A stretch of DNA of 45,220 bases from Aphanomyces cochlioides. Taxonomy: Eukaryota; Oomycota; Saprolegniomycetes; Saprolegniales; Verrucalvaceae. Shown here one piece after another: positions 25,012-38,396 of this stretch. Numbering within the stretch: the first letter of the stretch is position 1; each line of letters opens with the position of its first letter. Below the pieces are notes generated by a model. It was given only the letters and a program-made list of their open reading frames with translations. It had not been told where the DNA came from and did no database searches. Location: assembly GCA_019828595.1 (NCBI GenBank), contig JAHQRK010000068.1, positions 1 through 45,220 on the forward strand. The letters run 5' to 3'. The translations under genes were made by a program, and so were the position numbers.

Positions 25012-28000
25012 GAAAAAGTGGCATCGAGATGCATTTTGTGGGGTATGATTGGGACTATCGCGTGTTGATTTCGGACCAAGTTGATGCTTGGTCGTCCACC
25101 ACACGAGCATGACACCTTTCAAACATGCCAGACGTGGCGAGTGGGTATCTCGATGGGGTCGAGATGTGCATGTGGCACGTGGGTACCAAAAGTGGAGAAA
25201 AAGTGGCATCGAGATGCATTTTGTGGGGTATGATTGGGACTATCGCGTGTTGATTTCGGACCAAGTTGATGCTTGGTCGTCCACCACACGAGCATGACAC
25301 CTTTCAAACATGCCAGACGTGGCGAGTGGGTATCTCGATGGGGTCGAGATGTGCATGTGGCACGTGGGTACCAAAAGTGGAGAAAAAGTGGCATCGAGAT
25401 GCATTTTGTGGGGTATGATTGGGACTATCGCGTGTTGATTTCGGACCAAGTTGATGCTTGGTCGTCCACCACACGAGCATGACACCTTTCAAACATGCCA
25501 GACGTGGCGAGTGGGTATCTCGATGGGGTCGAGATGTGCATGTGGCACGTGGGTACCAAAAGTGGAGAAAAAGTGGCATCGAGATGCATTTTGTGGGGTA
25601 TGATTGGGACTATCGCGTGTTGATTTCGGACCAAGTTGATGCTTGGTCGTCCACCACACGAGCATGACACCTTTCAAACATGCCAGACGTGGCGAGTGGG
25701 TATCTCGATGGGGTCGAGATGTGCATGTGGCACGTGGGTACCAAAAGTGGAGAAAAAGTGGCATCGAGATGCATTTTGTGGGGTATGATTGGGACTATCG
25801 CGTGTTGATTTCGGACCAAGTTGATGCTTGGTCGTCCACCACACGAGCATGACACCTTTCAAACATGCCAGACGTGGCGAGTGGGTATCTCGATGGGGTC
25901 GAGATGTGCATGTGGCACGTGGGTACCAAAAGTGGAGAAAAAGTGGCATCGAGATGCATTTTGTGGGGTATGATTGGGACTATCGCGTGTTGATTTCGGA
26001 CCAAGTTGATGCTTGGTCGTCCACCACACGAGCATGACACCTTTCAAACATGCCAGACGTGGCGAGTGGGTATCTCGATGGGGTCGAGATGTGCATGTGG
26101 CACGTGGGTACCAAAAGTGGAGAAAAAGTGGCATCGAGATGCATTTTGTGGGGTATGATTGGGACTATCGCGTGTTGATTTCGGACCAAGTTGATGCTTG
26201 GTCGTCCACCACACGAGCATGACACCTTTCAAACATGCCAGACGTGGCGAGTGGGTATCTCGATGGGGTCGAGATGTGCATGTGGCACGTGGGTACCAAA
26301 AGTGGAGAAAAAGTGGCATCGAGATGCATTTTGTGGGGTATGATTGGGACTATCGCGTGTTGATTTCGGACCAAGTTGATGCTTGGTCGTCCACCACACG
26401 AGCATGACACCTTTCAAACATGCCAGACGTGGCGAGTGGGTATCTCGATGGGGTCGAGATGTGCATGTGGCACGTGGGTACCAAAAGTGGAGAAAAAGTG
26501 GCATCGAGATGCATTTTGTGGGGTATGATTGGGACTATCGCGTGTTGATTTCGGACCAAGTTGATGCTTGGTCGTCCACCACACGAGCATGACACCTTTC
26601 AAACATGCCAGACGTGGCGAGTGGGTATCTCGATGGGGTCGAGATGTGCATGTGGCACGTGGGTACCAAAAGTGGAGAAAAAGTGGCATCGAGATGCATT
26701 TTGTGGGGTATGATTGGGACTATCGCGTGTTGATTTCGGACCAAGTTGATGCTTGGTCGTCCACCACACGAGCATGACACCTTTCAAACATGCCAGACGT
26801 GGCGAGTGGGTATCTCGATGGGGTCGAGATGTGCATGTGGCACGTGGGTACCAAAAGTGGAGAAAAAGTGGCATCGAGATGCATTTTGTGGGGTATGATT
26901 GGGACTATCGCGTGTTGATTTCGGACCAAGTTGATGCTTGGTCGTCCACCACACGAGCATGACACCTTTCAAACATGCCAGACGTGGCGAGTGGGTATCT
27001 CGATGGGGTCGAGATGTGCATGTGGCACGTGGGTACCAAAAGTGGAGAAAAAGTGGCATCGAGATGCATTTTGTGGGGTATGATTGGGACTATCGCGTGT
27101 TGATTTCGGACCAAGTTGATGCTTGGTCGTCCACCACACGAGCATGACACCTTTCAAACATGCCAGACGTGGCGAGTGGGTATCTCGATGGGGTCGAGAT
27201 GTGCATGTGGCACGTGGGTACCAAAAGTGGAGAAAAAGTGGCATCGAGATGCATTTTGTGGGGTATGATTGGGACTATCGCGTGTTGATTTCGGACCAAG
27301 TTGATGCTTGGTCGTCCACCACACGAGCATGACACCTTTCAAACATGCCAGACGTGGCGAGTGGGTATCTCGATGGGGTCGAGATGTGCATGTGGCACGT
27401 GGGTACCAAAAGTGGAGAAAAAGTGGCATCGAGATGCATTTTGTGGGGTATGATTGGGACTATCGCGTGTTGATTTCGGACCAAGTTGATGCTTGGTCGT
27501 CCACCACACGAGCATGACACCTTTCAAACATGCCAGACGTGGCGAGTGGGTATCTCGATGGGGTCGAGATGTGCATGTGGCACGTGGGTACCAAAAGTGG
27601 AGAAAAAGTGGCATCGAGATGCATTTTGTGGGGTATGATTGGGACTATCGCGTGTTGATTTCGGACCAAGTTGATGCTTGGTCGTCCACCACACGAGCAT
27701 GACACCTTTCAAACATGCCAGACGTGGCGAGTGGGTATCTCGATGGGGTCGAGATGTGCATGTGGCACGTGGGTACCAAAAGTGGAGAAAAAGTGGCATC
27801 GAGATGCATTTTGTGGGGTATGATTGGGACTATCGCGTGTTGATTTCGGACCAAGTTGATGCTTGGTCGTCCACCACACGAGCATGACACCTTTCAAACA
27901 TGCCAGACGTGGCGAGTGGGTATCTCGATGGGGTCGAGATGTGCATGTGGCACGTGGGTACCAAAAGTGGAGAAAAAGTGGCATCGAGATGCATTTTGTG

Positions 28001-28032
28001 GGGTATGATTGGGACTATCGCGTGTTGATTTC

Positions 28033-31000
28033 GGACCAAGTTGATGCTTGGTCGTCCACCACACGAGCATGACACCTTTCAAACATGCCAGACGTGGCGA
28101 GTGGGTATCTCGATGGGGTCGAGATGTGCATGTGGCACGTGGGTACCAAAAGTGGATTAAAAAAGTTGTATTAACCTTATTTTTGAGCAAAGGCCCTAAT
28201 GACTTACTAATTTGCCTCGTACTGTTAAATATGGGTACCAAAAGTGGAGAAAAAGTGGCATCGAGATGCATTTTGTGGGGTATGATTGGGACTATCGCGT
28301 GTTGATTTCGGACCAAGTTGATGCTTGGTCGTCCACCACACGAGCATGACACCTTTCAAACATGCCAGACGTGGCGAGTGGGTATCTCGATGGGGTCGAG
28401 ATGTGCATGTGGCACGTGGGTACCAAAAGTGGAGAAAAAGTGGCATCGAGATGCATTTTGTGGGGTATGATTGGGACTATCGCGTGTTGATTTCGGACCA
28501 AGTTGATGCTTGGTCGTCCACCACACGAGCATGACACCTTTCAAACATGCCAGACGTGGCGAGTGGGTATCTCGATGGGGTCGAGATGTGCATGTGGCAC
28601 GTGGGTACCAAAAGTGGAGAAAAAGTGGCATCGAGATGCATTTTGTGGGGTATGATTGGGACTATCGCGTGTTGATTTCGGACCAAGTTGATGCTTGGTC
28701 GTCCACCACACGAGCATGACACCTTTCAAACATGCCAGACGTGGCGAGTGGGTATCTCGATGGGGTCGAGATGTGCATGTGGCACGTGGGTACCAAAAGT
28801 GGAGAAAAAGTGGCATCGAGATGCATTTTGTGGGGTATGATTGGGACTATCGCGTGTTGATTTCGGACCAAGTTGATGCTTGGTCGTCCACCACACGAGC
28901 ATGACACCTTTCAAACATGCCAGACGTGGCGAGTGGGTATCTCGATGGGGTCGAGATGTGCATGTGGCACGTGGGTACCAAAAGTGGAGAAAAAGTGGCA
29001 TCGAGATGCATTTTGTGGGGTATGATTGGGACTATCGCGTGTTGATTTCGGACCAAGTTGATGCTTGGTCGTCCACCACACGAGCATGACACCTTTCAAA
29101 CATGCCAGACGTGGCGAGTGGGTATCTCGATGGGGTCGAGATGTGCATGTGGCACGTGGGTACCAAAAGTGGAGAAAAAGTGGCATCGAGATGCATTTTG
29201 TGGGGTATGATTGGGACTATCGCGTGTTGATTTCGGACCAAGTTGATGCTTGGTCGTCCACCACACGAGCATGACACCTTTCAAACATGCCAGACGTGGC
29301 GAGTGGGTATCTCGATGGGGTCGAGATGTGCATGTGGCACGTGGGTACCAAAAGTGGAGAAAAAGTGGCATCGAGATGCATTTTGTGGGGTATGATTGGG
29401 ACTATCGCGTGTTGATTTCGGACCAAGTTGATGCTTGGTCGTCCACCACACGAGCATGACACCTTTCAAACATGCCAGACGTGGCGAGTGGGTATCTCGA
29501 TGGGGTCGAGATGTGCATGTGGCACGTGGGTACCAAAAGTGGAGAAAAAGTGGCATCGAGATGCATTTTGTGGGGTATGATTGGGACTATCGCGTGTTGA
29601 TTTCGGACCAAGTTGATGCTTGGTCGTCCACCACACGAGCATGACACCTTTCAAACATGCCAGACGTGGCGAGTGGGTATCTCGATGGGGTCGAGATGTG
29701 CATGTGGCACGTGGGTACCAAAAGTGGAGAAAAAGTGGCATCGAGATGCATTTTGTGGGGTATGATTGGGACTATCGCGTGTTGATTTCGGACCAAGTTG
29801 ATGCTTGGTCGTCCACCACACGAGCATGACACCTTTCAAACATGCCAGACGTGGCGAGTGGGTATCTCGATGGGGTCGAGATGTGCATGTGGCACGTGGG
29901 TACCAAAAGTGGAGAAAAAGTGGCATCGAGATGCATTTTGTGGGGTATGATTGGGACTATCGCGTGTTGATTTCGGACCAAGTTGATGCTTGGTCGTCCA
30001 CCACACGAGCATGACACCTTTCAAACATGCCAGACGTGGCGAGTGGGTATCTCGATGGGGTCGAGATGTGCATGTGGCACGTGGGTACCAAAAGTGGAGA
30101 AAAAGTGGCATCGAGATGCATTTTGTGGGGTATGATTGGGACTATCGCGTGTTGATTTCGGACCAAGTTGATGCTTGGTCGTCCACCACACGAGCATGAC
30201 ACCTTTCAAACATGCCAGACGTGGCGAGTGGGTATCTCGATGGGGTCGAGATGTGCATGTGGCACGTGGGTACCAAAAGTGGAGAAAAAGTGGCATCGAG
30301 ATGCATTTTGTGGGGTATGATTGGGACTATCGCGTGTTGATTTCGGACCAAGTTGATGCTTGGTCGTCCACCACACGAGCATGACACCTTTCAAACATGC
30401 CAGACGTGGCGAGTGGGTATCTCGATGGGGTCGAGATGTGCATGTGGCACGTGGGTACCAAAAGTGGAGAAAAAGTGGCATCGAGATGCATTTTGTGGGG
30501 TATGATTGGGACTATCGCGTGTTGATTTCGGACCAAGTTGATGCTTGGTCGTCCACCACACGAGCATGACACCTTTCAAACATGCCAGACGTGGCGAGTG
30601 GGTATCTCGATGGGGTCGAGATGTGCATGTGGCACGTGGGTACCAAAAGTGGAGAAAAAGTGGCATCGAGATGCATTTTGTGGGGTATGATTGGGACTAT
30701 CGCGTGTTGATTTCGGACCAAGTTGATGCTTGGTCGTCCACCACACGAGCATGACACCTTTCAAACATGCCAGACGTGGCGAGTGGGTATCTCGATGGGG
30801 TCGAGATGTGCATGTGGCACGTGGGTACCAAAAGTGGAGAAAAAGTGGCATCGAGATGCATTTTGTGGGGTATGATTGGGACTATCGCGTGTTGATTTCG
30901 GACCAAGTTGATGCTTGGTCGTCCACCACACGAGCATGACACCTTTCAAACATGCCAGACGTGGCGAGTGGGTATCTCGATGGGGTCGAGATGTGCATGT

Positions 31001-31269
31001 GGCACGTGGGTACCAAAAGTGGAGAAAAAGTGGCATCGAGATGCATTTTGTGGGGTATGATTGGGACTATCGCGTGTTGATTTCGGACCAAGTTGATGCT
31101 TGGTCGTCCACCACACGAGCATGACACCTTTCAAACATGCCAGACGTGGCGAGTGGGTATCTCGATGGGGTCGAGATGTGCATGTGGCACGTGGGTACCA
31201 AAAGTGGAGAAAAAGTGGCATCGAGATGCATTTTGTGGGGTATGATTGGGACTATCGCGTGTTGATTTC
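28033..31269. repeat. Higher-order repeat unit 2 (277-bp monomer + 16 canonical, 3237 bp)
   Basis: The monomer count is the same as in the preceding block: one segment-bearing monomer (28033-28309, 277 bp) followed by 16 canonical copies. The 1-bp shortfall lies inside the AT-rich segment. Two successive blocks with the same 17-monomer period support block-wise amplification of about 3.24 kb. Confidence 0.85.
28157..28232 (+). repeat. AT-rich segment, copy 2 (three base changes, 1-bp deletion)
   Basis: Same site and flanking direct repeats as copy 1. Near the left end it reads TTAAAAAAGTTG in place of TTAAATGAGTTG. At the right end ACTGTTAAATAT replaces ACTGTATAAATAT, which removes the TATAAATA string. 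It is the only near-full-length copy with internal changes; copies 1, 3, 4, 5 and 8 look identical. Confidence 0.9.
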
Positions 31270-31393
31270 GGACCAAGTTGATGCTTGGTCGTCCACCACA
31301 CGAGCATGACACCTTTCAAACATGCCAGACGTGGCGAGTGGGTATCTCGATGGGGTCGAGATGTGCATGTGGCACGTGGGTACCAAAAGTGGA

Positions 31394-31470
31394 TTAAATG
31401 AGTTGTATTAACCTTATTTTTGAGCAAAGGCCCTAATGACTTACTAATTTGCCTCGTACTGTATAAATAT
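31394..31470 (+). repeat. AT-rich segment, copy 3 (full length)
   Basis: Identical by eye to copy 1, with the same flanking 17-bp repeats (second copy at 31470-31486). It opens the third, diverged higher-order block. Confidence 0.9.
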
Positions 31471-32287
31471 GGGTACCAAAAGTGGAGAAAAAGTGGCATC
31501 GAGATGCATTTTGTGGGGTATGATTGGGACTATCGCGTGTTGATTTCGGACCAAGTTGATGCTTGGTCGTCCACCACACGAGCATGACACCTTTCAAACA
31601 TGCCAGACGTGGCGAGTGGGTATCTCGATGGGGTCGAGATGTGCATGTGGCACGTGGGTACCAAAAGTGGAGAAAAAGTGGCATCGAGATGCATTTTGTG
31701 GGGTATGATTGGGACTATCGCGTGTTGATTTCGGACCAAGTTGATGCTTGGTCGTCCACCACACGAGCATGACACCTTTCAAACATGCCAGACGTGGCGA
31801 GTGGGTATCTCGATGGGGTCGAGATGTGCATGTGGCACGTGGGTACCAAAAGTGGAGAAAAAGTGGCATCGAGATGCATTTTGTGGGGTATGATTGGGAC
31901 TATCGCGTGTTGATTTCGGACCAAGTTGATGCTTGGTCGTCCACCACACGAGCATGACACCTTTCAAACATGCCAGACGTGGCGAGTGGGTATCTCGATG
32001 GGGTCGAGATGTGCATGTGGCACGTGGGTACCAAAAGTGGAGAAAAAGTGGCATCGAGATGCATTTTGTGGGGTATGATTGGGACTATCGCGTGTTGATT
32101 TCGGACCAAGTTGATGCTTGGTCGTCCACCACACGAGCATGACACCTTTCAAACATGCCAGACGTGGCGAGTGGGTATCTCGATGGGGTCGAGATGTGCA
32201 TGTGGCACGTGGGTACCAAAAGTGGAGAAAAAGTGGCATCGAGATGCATTTTGTGGGGTATGATTGGGACTATCGCGTGTTGATTTC

Positions 32288-32478
32288 GGACCAAGTTGAT
32301 GCTTGGTCGTCCACCACACGAGCATGACACCTTTCAAACATGCCAGACGTGGCGAGTGGGTATCTCGATGGGGTCGAGATGTGCATGTGGCACGTGGGTA
32401 CCAAAAGTGGAGCAAAAAGTGGCATCGAGAAAAAATGCATTTTGTGGGGTATGATTGGGACTATCGCGTGTTGATTTC
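32288..32478. repeat. Variant monomer with two insertions (191 bp)
   Basis: One C is inserted at 32413 (GAGCAAAAAG instead of GAGAAAAAG), and five A are inserted at 32431-32435, so CGAGATGC becomes CGAGAAAAAATGC. The second insertion recreates the GAGAAAAA string found about 20 bp upstream, as if synthesis had switched template at the shared GAGA. The variant is unique in the window. Confidence 0.88.
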
Positions 32479-33403
32479 GGACCAAGTTGATGCTTGGTCG
32501 TCCACCACACGAGCATGACACCTTTCAAACATGCCAGACGTGGCGAGTGGGTATCTCGATGGGGTCGAGATGTGCATGTGGCACGTGGGTACCAAAAGTG
32601 GAGAAAAAGTGGCATCGAGATGCATTTTGTGGGGTATGATTGGGACTATCGCGTGTTGATTTCGGACCAAGTTGATGCTTGGTCGTCCACCACACGAGCA
32701 TGACACCTTTCAAACATGCCAGACGTGGCGAGTGGGTATCTCGATGGGGTCGAGATGTGCATGTGGCACGTGGGTACCAAAAGTGGAGAAAAAGTGGCAT
32801 CGAGATGCATTTTGTGGGGTATGATTGGGACTATCGCGTGTTGATTTCGGACCAAGTTGATGCTTGGTCGTCCACCACACGAGCATGACACCTTTCAAAC
32901 ATGCCAGACGTGGCGAGTGGGTATCTCGATGGGGTCGAGATGTGCATGTGGCACGTGGGTACCAAAAGTGGAGAAAAAGTGGCATCGAGATGCATTTTGT
33001 GGGGTATGATTGGGACTATCGCGTGTTGATTTCGGACCAAGTTGATGCTTGGTCGTCCACCACACGAGCATGACACCTTTCAAACATGCCAGACGTGGCG
33101 AGTGGGTATCTCGATGGGGTCGAGATGTGCATGTGGCACGTGGGTACCAAAAGTGGAGAAAAAGTGGCATCGAGATGCATTTTGTGGGGTATGATTGGGA
33201 CTATCGCGTGTTGATTTCGGACCAAGTTGATGCTTGGTCGTCCACCACACGAGCATGACACCTTTCAAACATGCCAGACGTGGCGAGTGGGTATCTCGAT
33301 GGGGTCGAGATGTGCATGTGGCACGTGGGTACCAAAAGTGGAGAAAAAGTGGCATCGAGATGCATTTTGTGGGGTATGATTGGGACTATCGCGTGTTGAT
33401 TTC

Positions 33404-33595
33404 GGACCAAGTTGATGCTTGGTCGTCCACCACACGAGCATGACACCTTTCAAACATGCCAGACGTGGCGAGTGGTCGATGGGTATCTCGATGGGGTCGA
33501 GATGTGCATGTGGCACGTGGGTACCAAAAGTGGAGAAAAAGTGGCATCGAGATGCATTTTGTGGGGTATGATTGGGACTATCGCGTGTTGATTTC
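33404..33595. repeat. Variant monomer with a 7-bp templated insertion (192 bp)
   Basis: TCGATGG is inserted at 33476-33482 between AGTGG and GTATC. The same heptamer occurs 12 bp downstream at 33488-33494, in CTCGATGGGG, so the insertion looks like a local copy. It falls just left of the ATCTCGA/TCGAGAT dyad, which could stall synthesis. The variant is unique in the window. Confidence 0.88.
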
Positions 33596-33965
33596 GGACC
33601 AAGTTGATGCTTGGTCGTCCACCACACGAGCATGACACCTTTCAAACATGCCAGACGTGGCGAGTGGGTATCTCGATGGGGTCGAGATGTGCATGTGGCA
33701 CGTGGGTACCAAAAGTGGAGAAAAAGTGGCATCGAGATGCATTTTGTGGGGTATGATTGGGACTATCGCGTGTTGATTTCGGACCAAGTTGATGCTTGGT
33801 CGTCCACCACACGAGCATGACACCTTTCAAACATGCCAGACGTGGCGAGTGGGTATCTCGATGGGGTCGAGATGTGCATGTGGCACGTGGGTACCAAAAG
33901 TGGAGAAAAAGTGGCATCGAGATGCATTTTGTGGGGTATGATTGGGACTATCGCGTGTTGATTTC

Positions 33966-34150
33966 GGACCAAGTTGATGGTTGGTCGTCCACCACACGAG
34001 CATGACACCTTTCAAACATGCCAGACGTGGCGAGTGGGTATCTCGATGGGGTCGAGATGTGCATGTGGCACGTGGGTACCAAAAGTGGAGAAAAAGTGGC
34101 ATCGAGATGCATTTTGTGGGGTATGATTGGGACTATCGCGTGTTGATTTC
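33966..34150. repeat. Monomer with a single substitution (C33980G)
   Basis: The unit is canonical except that GATGCTTGG reads GATGGTTGG. The change hits the first base of the right arm of dyad 1 and removes its loop-closing pair. It is the only base substitution I found in a full-length 185-bp monomer in the window. Confidence 0.85.
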
Positions 34151-34459
34151 GGACCAAGTTGATGCTTGGTCGTCCACCACACGAGCATGACACCTTTCAA
34201 ACATGCCAGACGTGGCGAGTGGGTATCTCGATGGGGTCGAGATGTGCATGTGGCACGTGGGTACCAAAAGTGGAGAAAAAGTGGCATCGAGATGCATTTT
34301 GTGGGGTATGATTGGGACTATCGCGTGTTGATTTCGGACCAAGTTGATGCTTGGTCGTCCACCACACGAGCATGACACCTTTCAAACATGCCAGACGTGG
34401 CGAGTGGGTATCTCGATGGGGTCGAGATGTGCATGTGGCACGTGGGTACCAAAAGTGGA

Positions 34460-34536
34460 TTAAATGAGTTGTATTAACCTTATTTTTGAGCAAAGGCCCT
34501 AATGACTTACTAATTTGCCTCGTACTGTATAAATAT
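34460..34536 (+). repeat. AT-rich segment, copy 4 (full length)
   Basis: Identical by eye to copy 1, in a 278-bp monomer (34336-34613). It follows copy 3 by 16 rather than 17 monomers. Confidence 0.9.
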
Positions 34537-36402
34537 GGGTACCAAAAGTGGAGAAAAAGTGGCATCGAGATGCATTTTGTGGGGTATGATTGGGACTATC
34601 GCGTGTTGATTTCGGACCAAGTTGATGCTTGGTCGTCCACCACACGAGCATGACACCTTTCAAACATGCCAGACGTGGCGAGTGGGTATCTCGATGGGGT
34701 CGAGATGTGCATGTGGCACGTGGGTACCAAAAGTGGAGAAAAAGTGGCATCGAGATGCATTTTGTGGGGTATGATTGGGACTATCGCGTGTTGATTTCGG
34801 ACCAAGTTGATGCTTGGTCGTCCACCACACGAGCATGACACCTTTCAAACATGCCAGACGTGGCGAGTGGGTATCTCGATGGGGTCGAGATGTGCATGTG
34901 GCACGTGGGTACCAAAAGTGGAGAAAAAGTGGCATCGAGATGCATTTTGTGGGGTATGATTGGGACTATCGCGTGTTGATTTCGGACCAAGTTGATGCTT
35001 GGTCGTCCACCACACGAGCATGACACCTTTCAAACATGCCAGACGTGGCGAGTGGGTATCTCGATGGGGTCGAGATGTGCATGTGGCACGTGGGTACCAA
35101 AAGTGGAGAAAAAGTGGCATCGAGATGCATTTTGTGGGGTATGATTGGGACTATCGCGTGTTGATTTCGGACCAAGTTGATGCTTGGTCGTCCACCACAC
35201 GAGCATGACACCTTTCAAACATGCCAGACGTGGCGAGTGGGTATCTCGATGGGGTCGAGATGTGCATGTGGCACGTGGGTACCAAAAGTGGAGAAAAAGT
35301 GGCATCGAGATGCATTTTGTGGGGTATGATTGGGACTATCGCGTGTTGATTTCGGACCAAGTTGATGCTTGGTCGTCCACCACACGAGCATGACACCTTT
35401 CAAACATGCCAGACGTGGCGAGTGGGTATCTCGATGGGGTCGAGATGTGCATGTGGCACGTGGGTACCAAAAGTGGAGAAAAAGTGGCATCGAGATGCAT
35501 TTTGTGGGGTATGATTGGGACTATCGCGTGTTGATTTCGGACCAAGTTGATGCTTGGTCGTCCACCACACGAGCATGACACCTTTCAAACATGCCAGACG
35601 TGGCGAGTGGGTATCTCGATGGGGTCGAGATGTGCATGTGGCACGTGGGTACCAAAAGTGGAGAAAAAGTGGCATCGAGATGCATTTTGTGGGGTATGAT
35701 TGGGACTATCGCGTGTTGATTTCGGACCAAGTTGATGCTTGGTCGTCCACCACACGAGCATGACACCTTTCAAACATGCCAGACGTGGCGAGTGGGTATC
35801 TCGATGGGGTCGAGATGTGCATGTGGCACGTGGGTACCAAAAGTGGAGAAAAAGTGGCATCGAGATGCATTTTGTGGGGTATGATTGGGACTATCGCGTG
35901 TTGATTTCGGACCAAGTTGATGCTTGGTCGTCCACCACACGAGCATGACACCTTTCAAACATGCCAGACGTGGCGAGTGGGTATCTCGATGGGGTCGAGA
36001 TGTGCATGTGGCACGTGGGTACCAAAAGTGGAGAAAAAGTGGCATCGAGATGCATTTTGTGGGGTATGATTGGGACTATCGCGTGTTGATTTCGGACCAA
36101 GTTGATGCTTGGTCGTCCACCACACGAGCATGACACCTTTCAAACATGCCAGACGTGGCGAGTGGGTATCTCGATGGGGTCGAGATGTGCATGTGGCACG
36201 TGGGTACCAAAAGTGGAGAAAAAGTGGCATCGAGATGCATTTTGTGGGGTATGATTGGGACTATCGCGTGTTGATTTCGGACCAAGTTGATGCTTGGTCG
36301 TCCACCACACGAGCATGACACCTTTCAAACATGCCAGACGTGGCGAGTGGGTATCTCGATGGGGTCGAGATGTGCATGTGGCACGTGGGTACCAAAAGTG
36401 GA

Positions 36403-36479
36403 TTAAATGAGTTGTATTAACCTTATTTTTGAGCAAAGGCCCTAATGACTTACTAATTTGCCTCGTACTGTATAAATAT
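36403..36479 (+). repeat. AT-rich segment, copy 5 (full length)
   Basis: Identical by eye to copy 1, in a 278-bp monomer (36279-36556), ten monomers after copy 4. Confidence 0.9.
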
Positions 36480-37050
36480 GGGTACCAAAAGTGGAGAAAA
36501 AGTGGCATCGAGATGCATTTTGTGGGGTATGATTGGGACTATCGCGTGTTGATTTCGGACCAAGTTGATGCTTGGTCGTCCACCACACGAGCATGACACC
36601 TTTCAAACATGCCAGACGTGGCGAGTGGGTATCTCGATGGGGTCGAGATGTGCATGTGGCACGTGGGTACCAAAAGTGGAGAAAAAGTGGCATCGAGATG
36701 CATTTTGTGGGGTATGATTGGGACTATCGCGTGTTGATTTCGGACCAAGTTGATGCTTGGTCGTCCACCACACGAGCATGACACCTTTCAAACATGCCAG
36801 ACGTGGCGAGTGGGTATCTCGATGGGGTCGAGATGTGCATGTGGCACGTGGGTACCAAAAGTGGAGAAAAAGTGGCATCGAGATGCATTTTGTGGGGTAT
36901 GATTGGGACTATCGCGTGTTGATTTCGGACCAAGTTGATGCTTGGTCGTCCACCACACGAGCATGACACCTTTCAAACATGCCAGACGTGGCGAGTGGGT
37001 ATCTCGATGGGGTCGAGATGTGCATGTGGCACGTGGGTACCAAAAGTGGA

Positions 37051-37102
37051 TTAAATGAGTTGTGGCAAAGGCCCTAAGACTAATTTGCCTCGTACTGCAT
37101 TT
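37051..37102 (+). repeat. AT-rich segment, copy 6 (internally deleted, right direct repeat lost)
   Basis: This is a degraded copy in a 241-bp monomer (36927-37167). The left end matches copy 1. The middle stretch with TTATTTTTGA is missing, GACTTACTAA is shortened to GACTAA, and the right end changes to CTGCATTTTGGAG. The TATAAATAT end and most of the second 17-bp repeat (GGGTACCAAAAG) are therefore gone. Several separate losses within about 50 bp suggest either repeated decay or one complex repair event. Confidence 0.88.
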
Positions 37103-38396
37103 TGGAGAAAAAGTGGCATCGAGATGCATTTTGTGGGGTATGATTGGGACTATCGCGTGTTGATTTCGGACCAAGTTGATGCTTGGTCGTCCACCACACG
37201 AGCATGACACCTTTCAAACATGCCAGACGTGGCGAGTGGGTATCTCGATGGGGTCGAGATGTGCATGTGGCACGTGGGTACCAAAAGTGGAGAAAAAGTG
37301 GCATCGAGATGCATTTTGTGGGGTATGATTGGGACTATCGCGTGTTGATTTCGGACCAAGTTGATGCTTGGTCGTCCACCACACGAGCATGACACCTTTC
37401 AAACATGCCAGACGTGGCGAGTGGGTATCTCGATGGGGTCGAGATGTGCATGTGGCACGTGGGTACCAAAAGTGGAGAAAAAGTGGCATCGAGATGCATT
37501 TTGTGGGGTATGATTGGGACTATCGCGTGTTGATTTCGGACCAAGTTGATGCTTGGTCGTCCACCACACGAGCATGACACCTTTCAAACATGCCAGACGT
37601 GGCGAGTGGGTATCTCGATGGGGTCGAGATGTGCATGTGGCACGTGGGTACCAAAAGTGGAGAAAAAGTGGCATCGAGATGCATTTTGTGGGGTATGATT
37701 GGGACTATCGCGTGTTGATTTCGGACCAAGTTGATGCTTGGTCGTCCACCACACGAGCATGACACCTTTCAAACATGCCAGACGTGGCGAGTGGGTATCT
37801 CGATGGGGTCGAGATGTGCATGTGGCACGTGGGTACCAAAAGTGGAGAAAAAGTGGCATCGAGATGCATTTTGTGGGGTATGATTGGGACTATCGCGTGT
37901 TGATTTCGGACCAAGTTGATGCTTGGTCGTCCACCACACGAGCATGACACCTTTCAAACATGCCAGACGTGGCGAGTGGGTATCTCGATGGGGTCGAGAT
38001 GTGCATGTGGCACGTGGGTACCAAAAGTGGAGAAAAAGTGGCATCGAGATGCATTTTGTGGGGTATGATTGGGACTATCGCGTGTTGATTTCGGACCAAG
38101 TTGATGCTTGGTCGTCCACCACACGAGCATGACACCTTTCAAACATGCCAGACGTGGCGAGTGGGTATCTCGATGGGGTCGAGATGTGCATGTGGCACGT
38201 GGGTACCAAAAGTGGAGAAAAAGTGGCATCGAGATGCATTTTGTGGGGTATGATTGGGACTATCGCGTGTTGATTTCGGACCAAGTTGATGCTTGGTCGT
38301 CCACCACACGAGCATGACACCTTTCAAACATGCCAGACGTGGCGAGTGGGTATCTCGATGGGGTCGAGATGTGCATGTGGCACGTGTACCAAAAGT

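Larger units (their letters stand above)
24795..28032. repeat. Higher-order repeat unit 1 (278-bp monomer + 16 canonical, 3238 bp)
   Basis: This block begins with the first monomer carrying the AT-rich segment (24795-25072, 278 bp) and continues with 16 canonical 185-bp monomers. The next segment-bearing monomer starts at 28033, exactly one 17-monomer period later. Apart from the AT-rich segment, no diagnostic variant distinguishes the monomers within the block. Confidence 0.85.
31270..34335. repeat. Higher-order repeat unit 3, diverged (16 monomers, 3066 bp)
   Basis: This starts with a 278-bp segment-bearing monomer and holds 15 further monomers, one fewer than the two preceding blocks. It also contains the three internal variants: a 191-bp monomer at 32288, a 192-bp monomer at 33404 and a substituted monomer at 33966. 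None of these recurs elsewhere, so they arose after the block was copied, or this block was not the template. Confidence 0.75.
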
